A model generated the notes under the pieces. The model was not told where the DNA came from and did not search any database. It saw nothing but the letters and a program-made list of their open reading frames with translations. This document shows positions 35,770 to 44,122 of a DNA stretch of 64,000 nucleotides, piece after piece. The stretch spans positions 3,286,001 through 3,350,000 of the forward strand of contig NZ_BAAAWO010000001.1 in the NCBI RefSeq assembly GCF_039535115.1, given 5' to 3'. Source of the DNA: Paeniglutamicibacter sulfureus (lineage in GTDB: Bacteria > Actinomycetota > Actinomycetes > Actinomycetales > Micrococcaceae). The translations under genes were made by a program, and so were the position numbers. Numbering within the stretch: the first letter of the stretch is position 1; every line of letters starts with the position of its first letter.

Positions 35770-36797
35770 TAGGAGGCCTTGACCTTGGATGAATCGGCCT
35801 TCTTGGCGAACGAGTCGTCAATCAGGGTGCTGAGTGCGGCATCTACGGCGGCCTGGTCCGTGACGTCGTGGGTTTGAACGAAGATCGGCCCGACGACGGT
35901 GAGGACGTCGATCAGCTTTTCACCGGGTACCGCCGAAACATCGAGGTTGGAACGCTCGAGGATCACCTTTTCGGCAACCGGCGTTTCCAGCCCGGCCACG
36001 TCGGCCAGGATGGTCGCGGTTTCCTGCTGGTTGTCCGCAGCCCACTCACGGGCCTTTTCGTAGGAATCCACCACGGCCTGTGCGACTTCCGGGGAATCCT
36101 TGAGGAAGGATTCGGTCGCATTCAGCGCGCCGTAGGTGTTGAAGTCCAGGTTGCGGTAGATCAGCGTGGCGCCGTTTTCCTCGGCGCCAGCCATGATCGG
36201 GTCCAGTCCACTCCAGGCGTCCACGGAGCCATTTTCCAAGGCAGCGCGCCCATCGGCGTGCTGGAGGTTTTCCACCGTCACGTCGTCGGGACCAAGCCCT
36301 GCCTGTTCCAGGGCCTGCAGCAAGAAGAAGTAAGGATCGGTTCCCTTGGTGGCAGCCACGGACTTGCCCTTCAGGTCGGAGACCTCCTTGAGGGGGGAGT
36401 CCTTGGCGACCACAAGGGCAGCCCACTCGGGCTGCGAGTAGATGTCGATGGTCTTGATCGGTGAACCATTGGAGCGGGCCAGCAGGGCGGCGGAGCCCGC
36501 GGTCGATCCCACGTCGATGGCGCCCGCGCGGAGCGCTTCGTTGGCCTTGTTGGAACCGGCCGACTGCACCCAGTTCACGGTGACGCCCTGGTCCTTCAGC
36601 GATGCTTCCAGCCAGCCCTTTTCCTTGAGCACCAAGCTCAACGGGTTGTAGGTGGCGAAGTCGATGTTGAGCGTCGTGGCTTCGTTGGCGCTGGCGCCGC
36701 CGGAGCCTTCGCCGGCGCAACCGGTCAGCAGTGCGGTGGCAGTTGCCAGCGCGGTGGTGGCGATGAGCGCGCGACGCGAGAAGAATTTGCGGTTCAT
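35769..36797 (-). CDS. ssuA: Aliphatic sulfonate-type ABC transporter substrate-binding lipoprotein
   Basis: The product has 342 aa. It has a lipoprotein signal with a clear lipobox LLTGC. The NMT1/SsuA type-2 binding fold shows TTLNIDFATYNPLSLVLKEK, then LRAGAIDVGSTAGSAALLA, SVAATKGTDPYFFLLQALEQ and YEKAREWAADNQQETA. It delivers an organosulfur ligand to the permease. Its gene is 86 bp after ssuB and overlaps ssuC. Confidence 0.88.
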   Translation of the reverse strand: MNRKFFSRRALIATTALATATALLTGCAGEGSGGASANEATTLNIDFATYNPLSLVLKEKGWLEASLKDQGVTVNWVQSAGSNKANEALRAGAIDVGSTAGSAALLARSNGSPIKTIDIYSQPEWAALVVAKDSPLKEVSDLKGKSVAATKGTDPYFFLLQALEQAGLGPDDVTVENLQHADGRAALENGSVDAWSGLDPIMAGAEENGATLIYRNLDFNTYGALNATESFLKDSPEVAQAVVDSYEKAREWAADNQQETATILADVAGLETPVAEKVILERSNLDVSAVPGEKLIDVLTVVGPIFVQTHDVTDQAAVDAALSTLIDDSFAKKADSSKVKAS

Positions 36798-36883
36798 GAG
36801 TGGTTTCCTTGAGTGTTCGACCGCACGCCAGTGCGGCGCTGGTTCTAAGAAGCGAGTGGAGTGGAAGTGATTGGGGGCCGGTG

Positions 36884-37696
36884 CTAGTGGCGGTGCGCGT
36901 CAACGCCGAGCGACGCCAGCAGCGAGCTGCGCATTCGGCCCAGGGCTTCATCGCTCCGGTGGCGCGGACGTGCGCCGGGGACCGTGAGGACCTGGGTGAC
37001 GGTGGCGGAGGTGGCGCCGTTCGGGCGACCCAACACCACGATGCGGTCTGCCAACTGGAGCGCCTCGTCGACGTCGTGGGTGACCAGCAAGACGGTCGTC
37101 GGGTAGGCGCCGTGGATGTCCAGCAGCAGGTCTTGCATTTTCAGGCGTGTTAGTGCATCCAGCGCGCCGAATGGTTCATCCAGCAGCAGGACTCCGGGGC
37201 GTCGGGCCAGTGCCCGTGCAAGCGAGGTGCGCTGGGCCATGCCGCCGGAAATTTCCCGCGGCCGTAAGGTGCTGTGGGCATCCAACTCGACGAGTTCCAG
37301 GAGTTCGGCTACGCGGCTGGCGCCAATGGAACGGTCTGTACCCTGGGGAAGCCCCAAAGCCACGTTCTTTTCAACGGATTGCCACGGCAGCAAGCGCGGT
37401 TCCTGGAAAGCCACGGCGCATCGGGCGTCCAGGCCGTTGACGGCGGTGCCGTCGATCAGGACCTGGCCCGTGGAGGGTCGGTCCAGTCCGGAGACCGAGC
37501 GAAGCAACGTGGACTTGCCGCAACCGCTAGGGCCAAGGATTGCCACGACTTCGCCGCCCGCGATCTCGAGGTCGACATCACCCAACACTTTGCGACCGTC
37601 GAAGCTGCGTCCAACGCCTTTGAACGTCACGCGAAGCGCCGGGTTGGAGCCGCGTGCCGGTAGGGAAAGCGTGGGGTGGTCAAGCGTGGAAGTCAT
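36884..37696 (-). CDS. ssuB: Aliphatic sulfonate-type ABC transporter ATP-binding protein
   Basis: The product has 270 aa. Walker A is GPSGCGKSTLL, the signature is ISGGMAQRTSLARALA, Walker B is VLLLDEPFGALD and the H-loop is LLVTHDVDEAL. It is the first gene of the ssu operon. The ATG (37696) follows a SAM-I-like riboswitch whose closing strand GGAGAGAAC carries the ribosome site. SAM excess should therefore lower transporter synthesis. Confidence 0.9.
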   Translation of the reverse strand: MTSTLDHPTLSLPARGSNPALRVTFKGVGRSFDGRKVLGDVDLEIAGGEVVAILGPSGCGKSTLLRSVSGLDRPSTGQVLIDGTAVNGLDARCAVAFQEPRLLPWQSVEKNVALGLPQGTDRSIGASRVAELLELVELDAHSTLRPREISGGMAQRTSLARALARRPGVLLLDEPFGALDALTRLKMQDLLLDIHGAYPTTVLLVTHDVDEALQLADRIVVLGRPNGATSATVTQVLTVPGARPRHRSDEALGRMRSSLLASLGVDAHRH

Positions 37697-37700
37697 GTTC

Positions 37701-37789
37701 TCTCCATCGTTCCTGGCGGTAGCACCGGCCTCGGTCGAGGTGGTTGCTGCGGCGTCATGGAGCCAGATCTCTCGGCCGCTCGGGATGGG
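37701..37789 (-). promoter_or_regulatory. SAM-I (S-box-like) riboswitch before ssuB
   Basis: Minus-strand order: CCATC, CGAGCGGCCGAGAGATCTGG, CATGACGCCGCAGCAACC, a P3 hairpin around CGAGG/CCTCG, CCGGTGCTACCGCCAGG and GATGGAGA. The ATG follows four bases later. The ribosome site and P1 share the GGAG, pointing to translational control. Confidence 0.9.
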
Positions 37790-38175
37790 TTGTTACCTTC
37801 ATCAAAGTCGATCCGGCGTCATGGAGGCAAGCTGGCCGTAATGTGACGGAACGTTCGACAAGTCGGAAAGAATCGGCAATCCATCGAATGAAATTTGATG
37901 AAATAGGGAATTTTCATCTTTTTTCCACGAGCGCCAAAGTGCCGGCGGGGGACCGCCTTCCCGGCCCGCGTATCACGCGTCCAGCCGCGTGAACCCGCTG
38001 TCGGGCGGGCCGGCTGAACCTGGGGCCCCGGGTCGCCTGACCTCCGCGCCAAGGCTGGTGTCTCGTCGAAGGAATGGTTGTCGGATCGGCGTTGGGTCGC
38101 TACCGAGCCGATGCCGCGGCGGGCCAGGAAGCCCGCTGTGCCCTGTGACGCACGTGCCATTTGTGACGAACCGGG
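37790..38175. other. Divergent intergenic region between two riboswitch leaders
   Basis: 386 bp separating the oppositely oriented ssu and sfnB leaders. No gene is supported. It holds both promoters and several GC-rich imperfect inverted repeats whose meaning is unclear. Confidence 0.5.
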
Positions 38176-38205
38176 TTGTCTCCGCTTCGCCGGGGCGTGT
38201 AGAAA
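38176..38205 (+). promoter_or_regulatory. Candidate sigma-70-type promoter for sfnB
   Basis: TTGTCT (38176-38181) as -35 and TAGAAA (38200-38205) as -10 are separated by 18 bp. The predicted RNA start, a few bases later, lies just before the riboswitch at 38217. Confidence 0.5.
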
Positions 38206-38216
38206 TATGTCCAACA

Positions 38217-38312
38217 ACCATCCAGAGCGGCCGAGAGATCTGGCTCCATGACGCCGCAGCAACCCCTTCCCCTTAATTGGGCGGTAGGTGCTCACGCCAG
38301 GACCGATGGAGA
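38217..38312 (+). promoter_or_regulatory. SAM-I (S-box-like) riboswitch before sfnB
   Basis: Plus-strand order: CCATCC, AGAGCGGCCGAGAGATCTGG, CATGACGCCGCAGCAACC, a P3 arm, TAGGTGCTCACGCCAGG and GATGGAGA. The sfnB ATG is seven bases after the end, so the closing-strand GGAGA is the ribosome site. Confidence 0.9.
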
Positions 38313-38318
38313 GAATTC

Positions 38319-39656
38319 ATGGCTATCGATTCATTTGCACTAGCGCACGCCGTCGAGGCGGACCCGAACATCTTTGGCGCCGTCAACCTCGACGCCTTCA
38401 CCAGCGACACCCCCGCCCGACACCTGCTCAAACTCACGCCGGGCGTTCCACTGAACGGTCACTATGACGAGTTGGCCGCGATTTTCCGCCCGGTCTTCGC
38501 CAAGATCGCAGTCGGGGCCGGCGAGCGCGATGCCAACCGGACCCTCCCCTTTGAACCTGTCGGGTGGCTGAACCGGGTGCGATTCGGGGCATTGCGCATC
38601 CCGGTGGCAGCAGGTGGCTATGGGGCAAGCGTGTCCGACTTGTTCCGCCTCTTGATCGAACTCGCCGAGGCGGATTCACAGGTGGCGCACCTGTGGCGCT
38701 CACACATCGGCTTCGTCGAATCCGTGCTGTTGCTTGAGGACGATGCCTTGCGGCACCGCTGGATCGAGCGCATTGTTGCCGGCCAGATCGTCGGCAACGC
38801 CTACACCGAGCGCGGCGGGAACCGGTTGGGCACGCTCAACACGACCATTGCCAGGCAGGGCGAACGCTGGATCCTCAATGGCGAGAAATACTATTGCACC
38901 GGCACGATCTACGCCGATTGGGTCGCCGTCGCCGTGGCGCATCCGGCCCGCGCCGGCCGCCAGATCGCGGTGGTCTCCACGCAGCATTCCGGGGTCAAGA
39001 TCTTTGACGACTGGGACGGATTCGGGCAGCAGCTCACCGGCACCGGCTCGACCACGTTCGAGAACGTCCCGGTGGACACGATCCTGCCCGACGAACAGCA
39101 GGTCAACGACCCTGAATCCGCCATCTTCCAGCTGGTGCTCCTGGGGGTCCAAGCCGGAATCACGCGAGCGGTTCTCAATGACGTGCGCTCGTCGGTCCAG
39201 GCCCGCACTCGAAGCTTCAGCACCGGAACGGGCGTTCCGGTGCGCGAGGAACCCCAGGTGCTCCAATTGGTCGGCGAGATCTCGGGCACCGCGTTCGCCG
39301 TCGACTCCATCGTCCTGGCCGCCGTGGCGGAGATCGAGATCGCGCTTGCCGATGCCTCCCTGAGCCCGGCAGAGCGGTTTGCGGTGTGTGAACTCGCCGC
39401 GGATCGGGCGCAAGCCGTGGTCCAGCCGCTGGTTCTCTCGGCGGCGACCAAGCTATTTGACGGACTGGGCGCCTCGGCAACCGCCAAGGGCTGCAACCTG
39501 GACCGGCACTGGCGCAACGCGCGCACCGTTGCCACCCACAACCCGGCGATCTACAAGGCGCGCATCATCGGCGACTACGAGGTCAATGGAACGGCACCCC
39601 AGCAGCTCAACGCCATCGGCGACGTGGGTGCAATACCGGCAACCGGCCTCCCCTAA
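38319..39656 (+). CDS. sfnB: SfnB-family sulfur acquisition oxidoreductase (acyl-CoA dehydrogenase fold)
   Basis: The product has 445 aa, starting MAIDSFALAHAVEADPNIFG. It is an acyl-CoA-dehydrogenase-type flavoprotein with the N-terminal helical domain (RFGALRIPVAAGGYGASVSD), the middle motif GNAYTERGGNRLGTLNTTI, GEKYYCTGTIYADWVAVAV, and the C-terminal FDGLGASATAKGCNLDRHWR and ARTVATHNPAIYKARIIGDY. The SfnB/DszC-like branch acts on organosulfur compounds with reduced flavin rather than on acyl-CoA. It is led by a SAM riboswitch and followed 82 bp later by a flavin monooxygenase gene. A paralog with the same partner lies at 57293. Confidence 0.85.
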   Translation: MAIDSFALAHAVEADPNIFGAVNLDAFTSDTPARHLLKLTPGVPLNGHYDELAAIFRPVFAKIAVGAGERDANRTLPFEPVGWLNRVRFGALRIPVAAGGYGASVSDLFRLLIELAEADSQVAHLWRSHIGFVESVLLLEDDALRHRWIERIVAGQIVGNAYTERGGNRLGTLNTTIARQGERWILNGEKYYCTGTIYADWVAVAVAHPARAGRQIAVVSTQHSGVKIFDDWDGFGQQLTGTGSTTFENVPVDTILPDEQQVNDPESAIFQLVLLGVQAGITRAVLNDVRSSVQARTRSFSTGTGVPVREEPQVLQLVGEISGTAFAVDSIVLAAVAEIEIALADASLSPAERFAVCELAADRAQAVVQPLVLSAATKLFDGLGASATAKGCNLDRHWRNARTVATHNPAIYKARIIGDYEVNGTAPQQLNAIGDVGAIPATGLP

Positions 39657-39738
39657 AACCGCCAACCGCCACCGAACCACTGACTTGATCCGCGCACCAT
39701 CGGATCCGCAAACTCCCACCACCTCGCGAAGGACAAAC

Positions 39739-41142
39739 ATGAGCCAGACACCCGCCCCCCGCCACATCCGTTTCAACGCCTTCGACATGAACTGCGTGGG
39801 ACACCAGTCCCCGGGTCTGTGGAAGCACCCCAAGGACCAGTCGGCCCGCTATAAGGACCTGTCCTACTGGACCGACCTGGCCAAGACCCTGGAAAAGGGC
39901 AAGTTCGACGGCATCTTCATCGCCGACGTGCTGGGCACCTACGACGTCTTCGGCGGCTCCAACGAGGTGCCGCTGCGCGCCGGCACCCAGGTCCCGGTCA
40001 ACGACCCCTTCATGCTGGTTTCGGCCATGGCCTCGGTGACCGAGAACCTCGGCTTCGGCGTCACCGCCGGGACGTCCTACGAGCACCCCTACCCCTTCGC
40101 CCGCCGCCTGGCGACCCTTGACCACCTGACCAAGGGCCGCGTCGGGTGGAATGTCGTGACCGGCTACCTGCCCTCCGCCGCACGGAACATGGGCCAGGAG
40201 GACCAGCTCGAGCACGACGAGCGCTACAACCAGGCCGACGAGTACATGGAGGTCATCTACAAGTTGCTCGAGGGCTCCTGGGAAGAGGACGCGGTGGTGC
40301 GCGACGTTGAGCGCGGCATCTTCACCGACCCGACCAAGGTCCATGAGATCAACCACGAGGGCAAGTACTTCAAGGTCCCGGGCATTGCCATCACCGAACC
40401 CAGCCCGCAGCGCACCCCCGTGGTGTTCCAGGCCGGCGCCTCGCCGCGCGGACTGAAGTTCGCCTCGGAGAACGCCGAGGCGGTCTTCGTGACCTCCCCG
40501 ACCAAGGAAATGCTCAAGGCCACCGTCACCAAGATCCGCGACGCCGCCGAGGCCGCGGGCCGCGGCCGTTACGACGTGCGCATCTACGCCATGCAGACGA
40601 TCATCACGGATGTGGACTCCGCGGCAGCGCAGGCCAAGTTCGAGGACTACAAGTCCTACGCCGACATCGACGGGGCCCTCGCCCTGATCTCCGGCTGGAT
40701 GGGCGTGGACATGTCCACCTACGGCCCGGACGACGTCATTGGTGCCAACGTGAAGTCCAACGCCATCCAGTCCACCGTCACGACCTTCCAAAAGGCCAGC
40801 GGAGACGACGGGAACCCGTGGACCATCCGCCAGCTGGCCGAATGGGTGGGCGTTGGCGGGTTCGGACCGATCACCGTCGGCTCGCCGACCGAGGTTGCCG
40901 ACAAGCTCATCGAGTGGGTCGAAGACACCGACGTAGACGGGTTCAACCTGGCCTATGCCATCACCCCGGGAACCTTTGAGGACATCGTGGAGTTCATCGT
41001 TCCCGAGCTGCAGGCCCGCGGTGCCTACCCGACCGAATACGTCGAGGGCACGCTGCGCAACAAGCTCTTCGGCAAGGGAGACCGCGTCCAGGACTCCCAC
41101 CGCGCGGCCAACTACCGGTTCGCCAACGCCGAGGTCAAGTAA
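39739..41142 (+). CDS. dmoA: Flavin-dependent monooxygenase, NtaA/SnaA/DmoA type (likely dimethylsulfide or related)
   Basis: The product has 467 aa, a bacterial-luciferase-family (LLM) TIM barrel. ATG at 39739 has AAGGA upstream. Visible motifs: FNAFDMNCVGHQSPGLW, YWTDLAKTLEKGKFDGIFIA, ATLDHLTKGRVGWNVVTGYL, PSPQRTPVVFQAGASPRGLK and a C-terminal PELQARGAYPTEYVEGTLR. This long subgroup includes DmoA, DszA and NtaA, which use FMNH2 and O2 to cleave C-S or C-N bonds. The N-terminal wording is close to DmoA, but the substrate is inferred. No flavin reductase is in the window. It follows sfnB in a SAM-controlled operon and ends at a strong terminator. Confidence 0.75.
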   Translation: MSQTPAPRHIRFNAFDMNCVGHQSPGLWKHPKDQSARYKDLSYWTDLAKTLEKGKFDGIFIADVLGTYDVFGGSNEVPLRAGTQVPVNDPFMLVSAMASVTENLGFGVTAGTSYEHPYPFARRLATLDHLTKGRVGWNVVTGYLPSAARNMGQEDQLEHDERYNQADEYMEVIYKLLEGSWEEDAVVRDVERGIFTDPTKVHEINHEGKYFKVPGIAITEPSPQRTPVVFQAGASPRGLKFASENAEAVFVTSPTKEMLKATVTKIRDAAEAAGRGRYDVRIYAMQTIITDVDSAAAQAKFEDYKSYADIDGALALISGWMGVDMSTYGPDDVIGANVKSNAIQSTVTTFQKASGDDGNPWTIRQLAEWVGVGGFGPITVGSPTEVADKLIEWVEDTDVDGFNLAYAITPGTFEDIVEFIVPELQARGAYPTEYVEGTLRNKLFGKGDRVQDSHRAANYRFANAEVK

Positions 41143-41170
41143 CCTGTAGTCGTCCCCGTACGGGGGGGGT

Positions 41171-41208
41171 CGGGCGGCGTTGCACCCTGCAGGGTGCACC
41201 GCCGTCCG
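41171..41208 (+). terminator. Terminator hairpin after dmoA
   Basis: CGGGCGGC (41171-41178) pairs with GCCGTCCG (41201-41208, one wobble), and inside TGCACCC pairs with GGGTGCA. The stop codon is 29 bp upstream. Followed by AACTCTTT. Confidence 0.75.
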
Positions 41209-41370
41209 AACTCTTTAACCCGCAGATCCTTCCGCAATGTACGTCTTGGCCGGGAAGCACCGTCTTCAGCAACCGGGGTGAGGTCGGGTTGCGCCGCACG
41301 GATTGGCGGTGGACAGGCGGAAGTTCGCGGGCCCCAAGAAAGCCACGGATCCAGAGGGCAGGGGATTCAA

Positions 41371-41403
41371 CCAAAAAGCCCCGAGCGACGATGACGTTCG
41401 GGG
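41371..41403 (-). terminator. Terminator of the ald operon
   Basis: On the minus strand CCCCGAACG pairs with CGCTCGGGG (one wobble) around a seven-base loop, followed by CTTTTTGG. The T-run makes it a canonical rho-independent terminator about 50 bp beyond the ald stop. Confidence 0.8.
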
Positions 41404-41409
41404 CAGACG

Positions 41410-41441
41410 GTTTGGGACAGGTGATGTCACCTGTCCCAAAC
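41410..41441. repeat. 15-bp perfect inverted repeat beside the ald stop
   Basis: GTTTGGGACAGGTGA (41410-41424) is the exact reverse complement of TCACCTGTCCCAAAC (41427-41441), with only TG between. Lying just past the ald stop and before the T-run terminator, it may be a first terminator hairpin or an RNA-stabilising stem. The perfect symmetry would also suit a protein-binding site. Confidence 0.6.
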
Positions 41442-41451
41442 TTGTCGGATG

Positions 41452-42573
41452 TCAGTTGCTTGCCACGGCGAACAGTTCCCGGTCCTCGCCGGGGAGATCG
41501 CTGAAGGCCGCGGCCACCCCCGGATAGGCGATCCGGCCGGCCCTGGTGTTGACTCCGGCGGCCAACGCGCGATTGGCGGCCACCGCCTGCTCCGCTCCCT
41601 GGTCAGCCAGCTGCAGCACGTATGGCAGGGTGGCATTGGTCAGTGCCTTGGTCGAGGTTTGCGGGACGCCACCTGGCATGTTTGCCACGCAGTAGTGACG
41701 CACCCCGTCCACCTCGTAGATGGGATCCTGGTAGGTCGTCGGGCGGGACGTTTCGAACGCGCCGCCCTGGTCGATGGCGACATCCACGAGCAAGGCTCCG
41801 GGCTTGAGCAGGCCCAGCTGTGAGCGCTTGACTACCTTGGGTGCGGCCCGCCCGGGAACCAGCACGGCACCGATGACCGCATCGGCCTGCGCCAGTTCCT
41901 GTTCGAGGGTCAGCGGGTCGTTCATGAGGACGCGGGCCCGGGAACCTAGCAATTCATCGAGCTGGCGGATGCGGCGCGGGGACATTTCCAGGATCGTGAC
42001 CTCGGCCTGCATGCCCAGGGCCAACTGCGCTGCCTGGGTGCCGACCACGCCACCACCGATGACCAGCACCCGGCAGGGAGCCACTCCCGGTGAACCGCCC
42101 AGCAGGCGTCCCGGCCCACCGTTGGGACCGGTTAGATAGTTGGCCGCCGCGTGGGCTGCCAGTCGACCGGCGATTTCACTCATCGGGGTCAGCAACGGCA
42201 GCCCGGTCTCGTCCTGCACCGTTTCATAGGCGATCCCGAGCGTGCCGGCCTCCAGCAGGGCTTCGGTCAGAGGACGGTCGGCGGCCAGGTGCAGGTAGGT
42301 GAACAGGGTGAGGTCTTCGCGGAGGAAACCGTATTCGGAGGCGACGGGTTCCTTGACCTTGACCAGGAGTTCGGCGTTGGCCCAGGCTTCGTTCTGGTCG
42401 ACCAGGATCGCACCGGCCGCGGCGTACTGTTCATCGGGGAAGCCTGCGGCCCGTCCGGCCTCGTGTTCAACATAGACGGTGTGTCCGCGCCCGGTAAGCG
42501 CGGCGACTCCGGCCGGAAGCAGTGCCACGCGCTGTTCCTGGGCCTTGATTTCCTTGACGACTGAGATCTTCAT
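41452..42573 (-). CDS. ald: Alanine dehydrogenase
   Basis: The product has 373 aa, starting MKISVVKEIKAQEQRVALLP at 42573. NAD-dependent interconversion of L-alanine with pyruvate and ammonia. Substrate residues R15, K74 and H95 are in place (EQRVAL, VKVKEP, TYLHLA). The NAD site is VLVIGGGVVGTQAAQLALGM. Also LVPGRAAPKVVKRSQ. It is the last gene of a class-III aminotransferase - aldehyde dehydrogenase - ald operon. The likely job is regenerating pyruvate from alanine formed by the aminotransferase. Confidence 0.92.
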   Translation of the reverse strand: MKISVVKEIKAQEQRVALLPAGVAALTGRGHTVYVEHEAGRAAGFPDEQYAAAGAILVDQNEAWANAELLVKVKEPVASEYGFLREDLTLFTYLHLAADRPLTEALLEAGTLGIAYETVQDETGLPLLTPMSEIAGRLAAHAAANYLTGPNGGPGRLLGGSPGVAPCRVLVIGGGVVGTQAAQLALGMQAEVTILEMSPRRIRQLDELLGSRARVLMNDPLTLEQELAQADAVIGAVLVPGRAAPKVVKRSQLGLLKPGALLVDVAIDQGGAFETSRPTTYQDPIYEVDGVRHYCVANMPGGVPQTSTKALTNATLPYVLQLADQGAEQAVAANRALAAGVNTRAGRIAYPGVAAAFSDLPGEDRELFAVASN

Positions 42574-42634
42574 TGAGCTTGTGCCTTCGTGTTTGGTTGT
42601 TGACGTGAAAGTGTTGCGAGACAAATTGTGGGAT

Positions 42635-44122
42635 TTAGCCGGTGGTGCGGCGGGAAATGTTGTAGAACCGTACGTTCTGGTATTCCTCCAGGCCTTCGGC
42701 GCCGCCTTCCCGGCCTAAACCGGACTGTTTGACTCCGCCAAAGGGCGCTGCGGCGTTGGAAGGGACTCCCTGGTTGATGCCGAGAATTCCCGTCTGCAGC
42801 CGGTCCGCGACGTTCAACGCGCGATCCAGATCCTGGCTGAATACGTAGCCGGCGAGACCGAACTCGGTGTCGTTGGCCAACGAGATCACCTCCGCTTGGG
42901 TGGAAAAACGCTGAATGGCGGCAATCGGACCGAAGATCTCCTCGCGCACCACCCGGGATTCGGGGTGTACCCGATCCAAGACGGTGGGTGCATAGAAGTT
43001 TCCGAGCGAATCGTAGCCATGGCCGCCGGTGAGGAGTTCGGCACCGCGGGCCAGCGCGTCCTCGGTCAGCGCATGCATCTGCGTGACGGCACGGTGGTCA
43101 ATGAGCGCTCCGAGTGCCGTGTGGGCCCCGAGCCCCGATCCCACGGGAACTCGGGCGAAACGGGCGGTGAGCTCGGAGACGAACCGATCCGCGATCCCGT
43201 CCTGGACATAGATGCGGTTGGCGCCGATGCAGGACTGGCCGCCGTTGCGGAGTTTGGCGGCAAAGGTGCCTTCAAGGGCGCGTTCCAGATCCGCATCGTC
43301 GAAGACGATCAATGGCGCGTTGCCGCCCAGCTCCATGGAGGTGCGCAGCACGTTCTTCGCGGCGAGTTCCAGCAGTTGTTTTCCGACCGGGGTCGAACCG
43401 GTGAACGACACCTTGCGCACCCGCTCATCGGTGAGCACGCTGCGGCTGAAGGCCCCGGAATCCGAGGTGGTGACCACCTGGATGAGTTCGGCCGGAATGC
43501 CGGCCTGCACCGCGAGCTGCACCGCGAAGTAGGTGGTCAGCGGCGTCGCAGTTGCAGGCTTGACCACAACCGGGCACCCGGCGGCCAAGGCCGGGGCGAT
43601 CTTGCGGGTAGCCATGGCCAACGGAAAGTTCCACGGCGTAATGAGCACTGCCAGGCCCACGGGGGAGCGACGCGTGAGGATGTCGGCTGCCCCATCCGGT
43701 GCCGGGCGGTAATCGCCGCTGGGACGAACAGCTTCCTCGGCATACCAGCGCACGAAATCGGTTCCATACTTCACCTCGCCACGTGACTCGGCCAGGGTCT
43801 TGCCCATTTCACGGGAAATCAGGTGCGCGATTTCCTCGGTGTTCTGCACCAGCAGTTGATACCACGCATGCAGTGCGTCGGCTCGTTGGCGTGGAGTGCG
43901 CCCGGCCCAGGCGTGTCCGGCCTGGTCAGCGCAGGCTACGGCGTGCAGTGCATCGTCGCTGCCCAGGTCCGGGACGTGGGCGATGAGCTGGCCGGTGGCG
44001 GGGTCATGAACCGGGATGCCGTCGGAGGGCAGGTGCAGGGTGTCGATGACTGCGTCGGCCAGGGCCAGCGCTTTTGGGTCGGCTTCGATCAGTTCGGTGC
44101 CAACGGTGGCAGTGAGGTTCAT
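42635..44122 (-). CDS. NAD(P)-dependent aldehyde dehydrogenase, succinate/aspartate-semialdehyde type
   Basis: The product has 495 aa. ALDH motifs: PVGLAVLITPWNFPLAMATR, FTGSTPVGKQLLELAAK, catalytic glutamate in MELGGNAPLIVFDD and catalytic cysteine in NGGQSCIGANRIYV. The ending SGLGREGGAEGLEEYQNV matches succinate-semialdehyde dehydrogenases (GabD). Its ATG overlaps the aminotransferase stop (ATGA), so it oxidises the aldehyde that enzyme makes. If the pathway is ectoine-derived, the substrate would be aspartate semialdehyde (DoeC role). Gap of 61 bp to ald. Confidence 0.88.
   Translation of the reverse strand: MNLTATVGTELIEADPKALALADAVIDTLHLPSDGIPVHDPATGQLIAHVPDLGSDDALHAVACADQAGHAWAGRTPRQRADALHAWYQLLVQNTEEIAHLISREMGKTLAESRGEVKYGTDFVRWYAEEAVRPSGDYRPAPDGAADILTRRSPVGLAVLITPWNFPLAMATRKIAPALAAGCPVVVKPATATPLTTYFAVQLAVQAGIPAELIQVVTTSDSGAFSRSVLTDERVRKVSFTGSTPVGKQLLELAAKNVLRTSMELGGNAPLIVFDDADLERALEGTFAAKLRNGGQSCIGANRIYVQDGIADRFVSELTARFARVPVGSGLGAHTALGALIDHRAVTQMHALTEDALARGAELLTGGHGYDSLGNFYAPTVLDRVHPESRVVREEIFGPIAAIQRFSTQAEVISLANDTEFGLAGYVFSQDLDRALNVADRLQTGILGINQGVPSNAAAPFGGVKQSGLGREGGAEGLEEYQNVRFYNISRRTTG

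Noticed and set aside
33800..35782. Long plus-strand frame spanning acs and ssuC
   Set aside because: Crosses two genes and a riboswitch on the other strand; no domain content.
39607..41199. 530-codon minus-strand frame opposite the dmoA-like gene
   Set aside because: Shadow frame; the plus-strand product has all family motifs and a terminator follows it.
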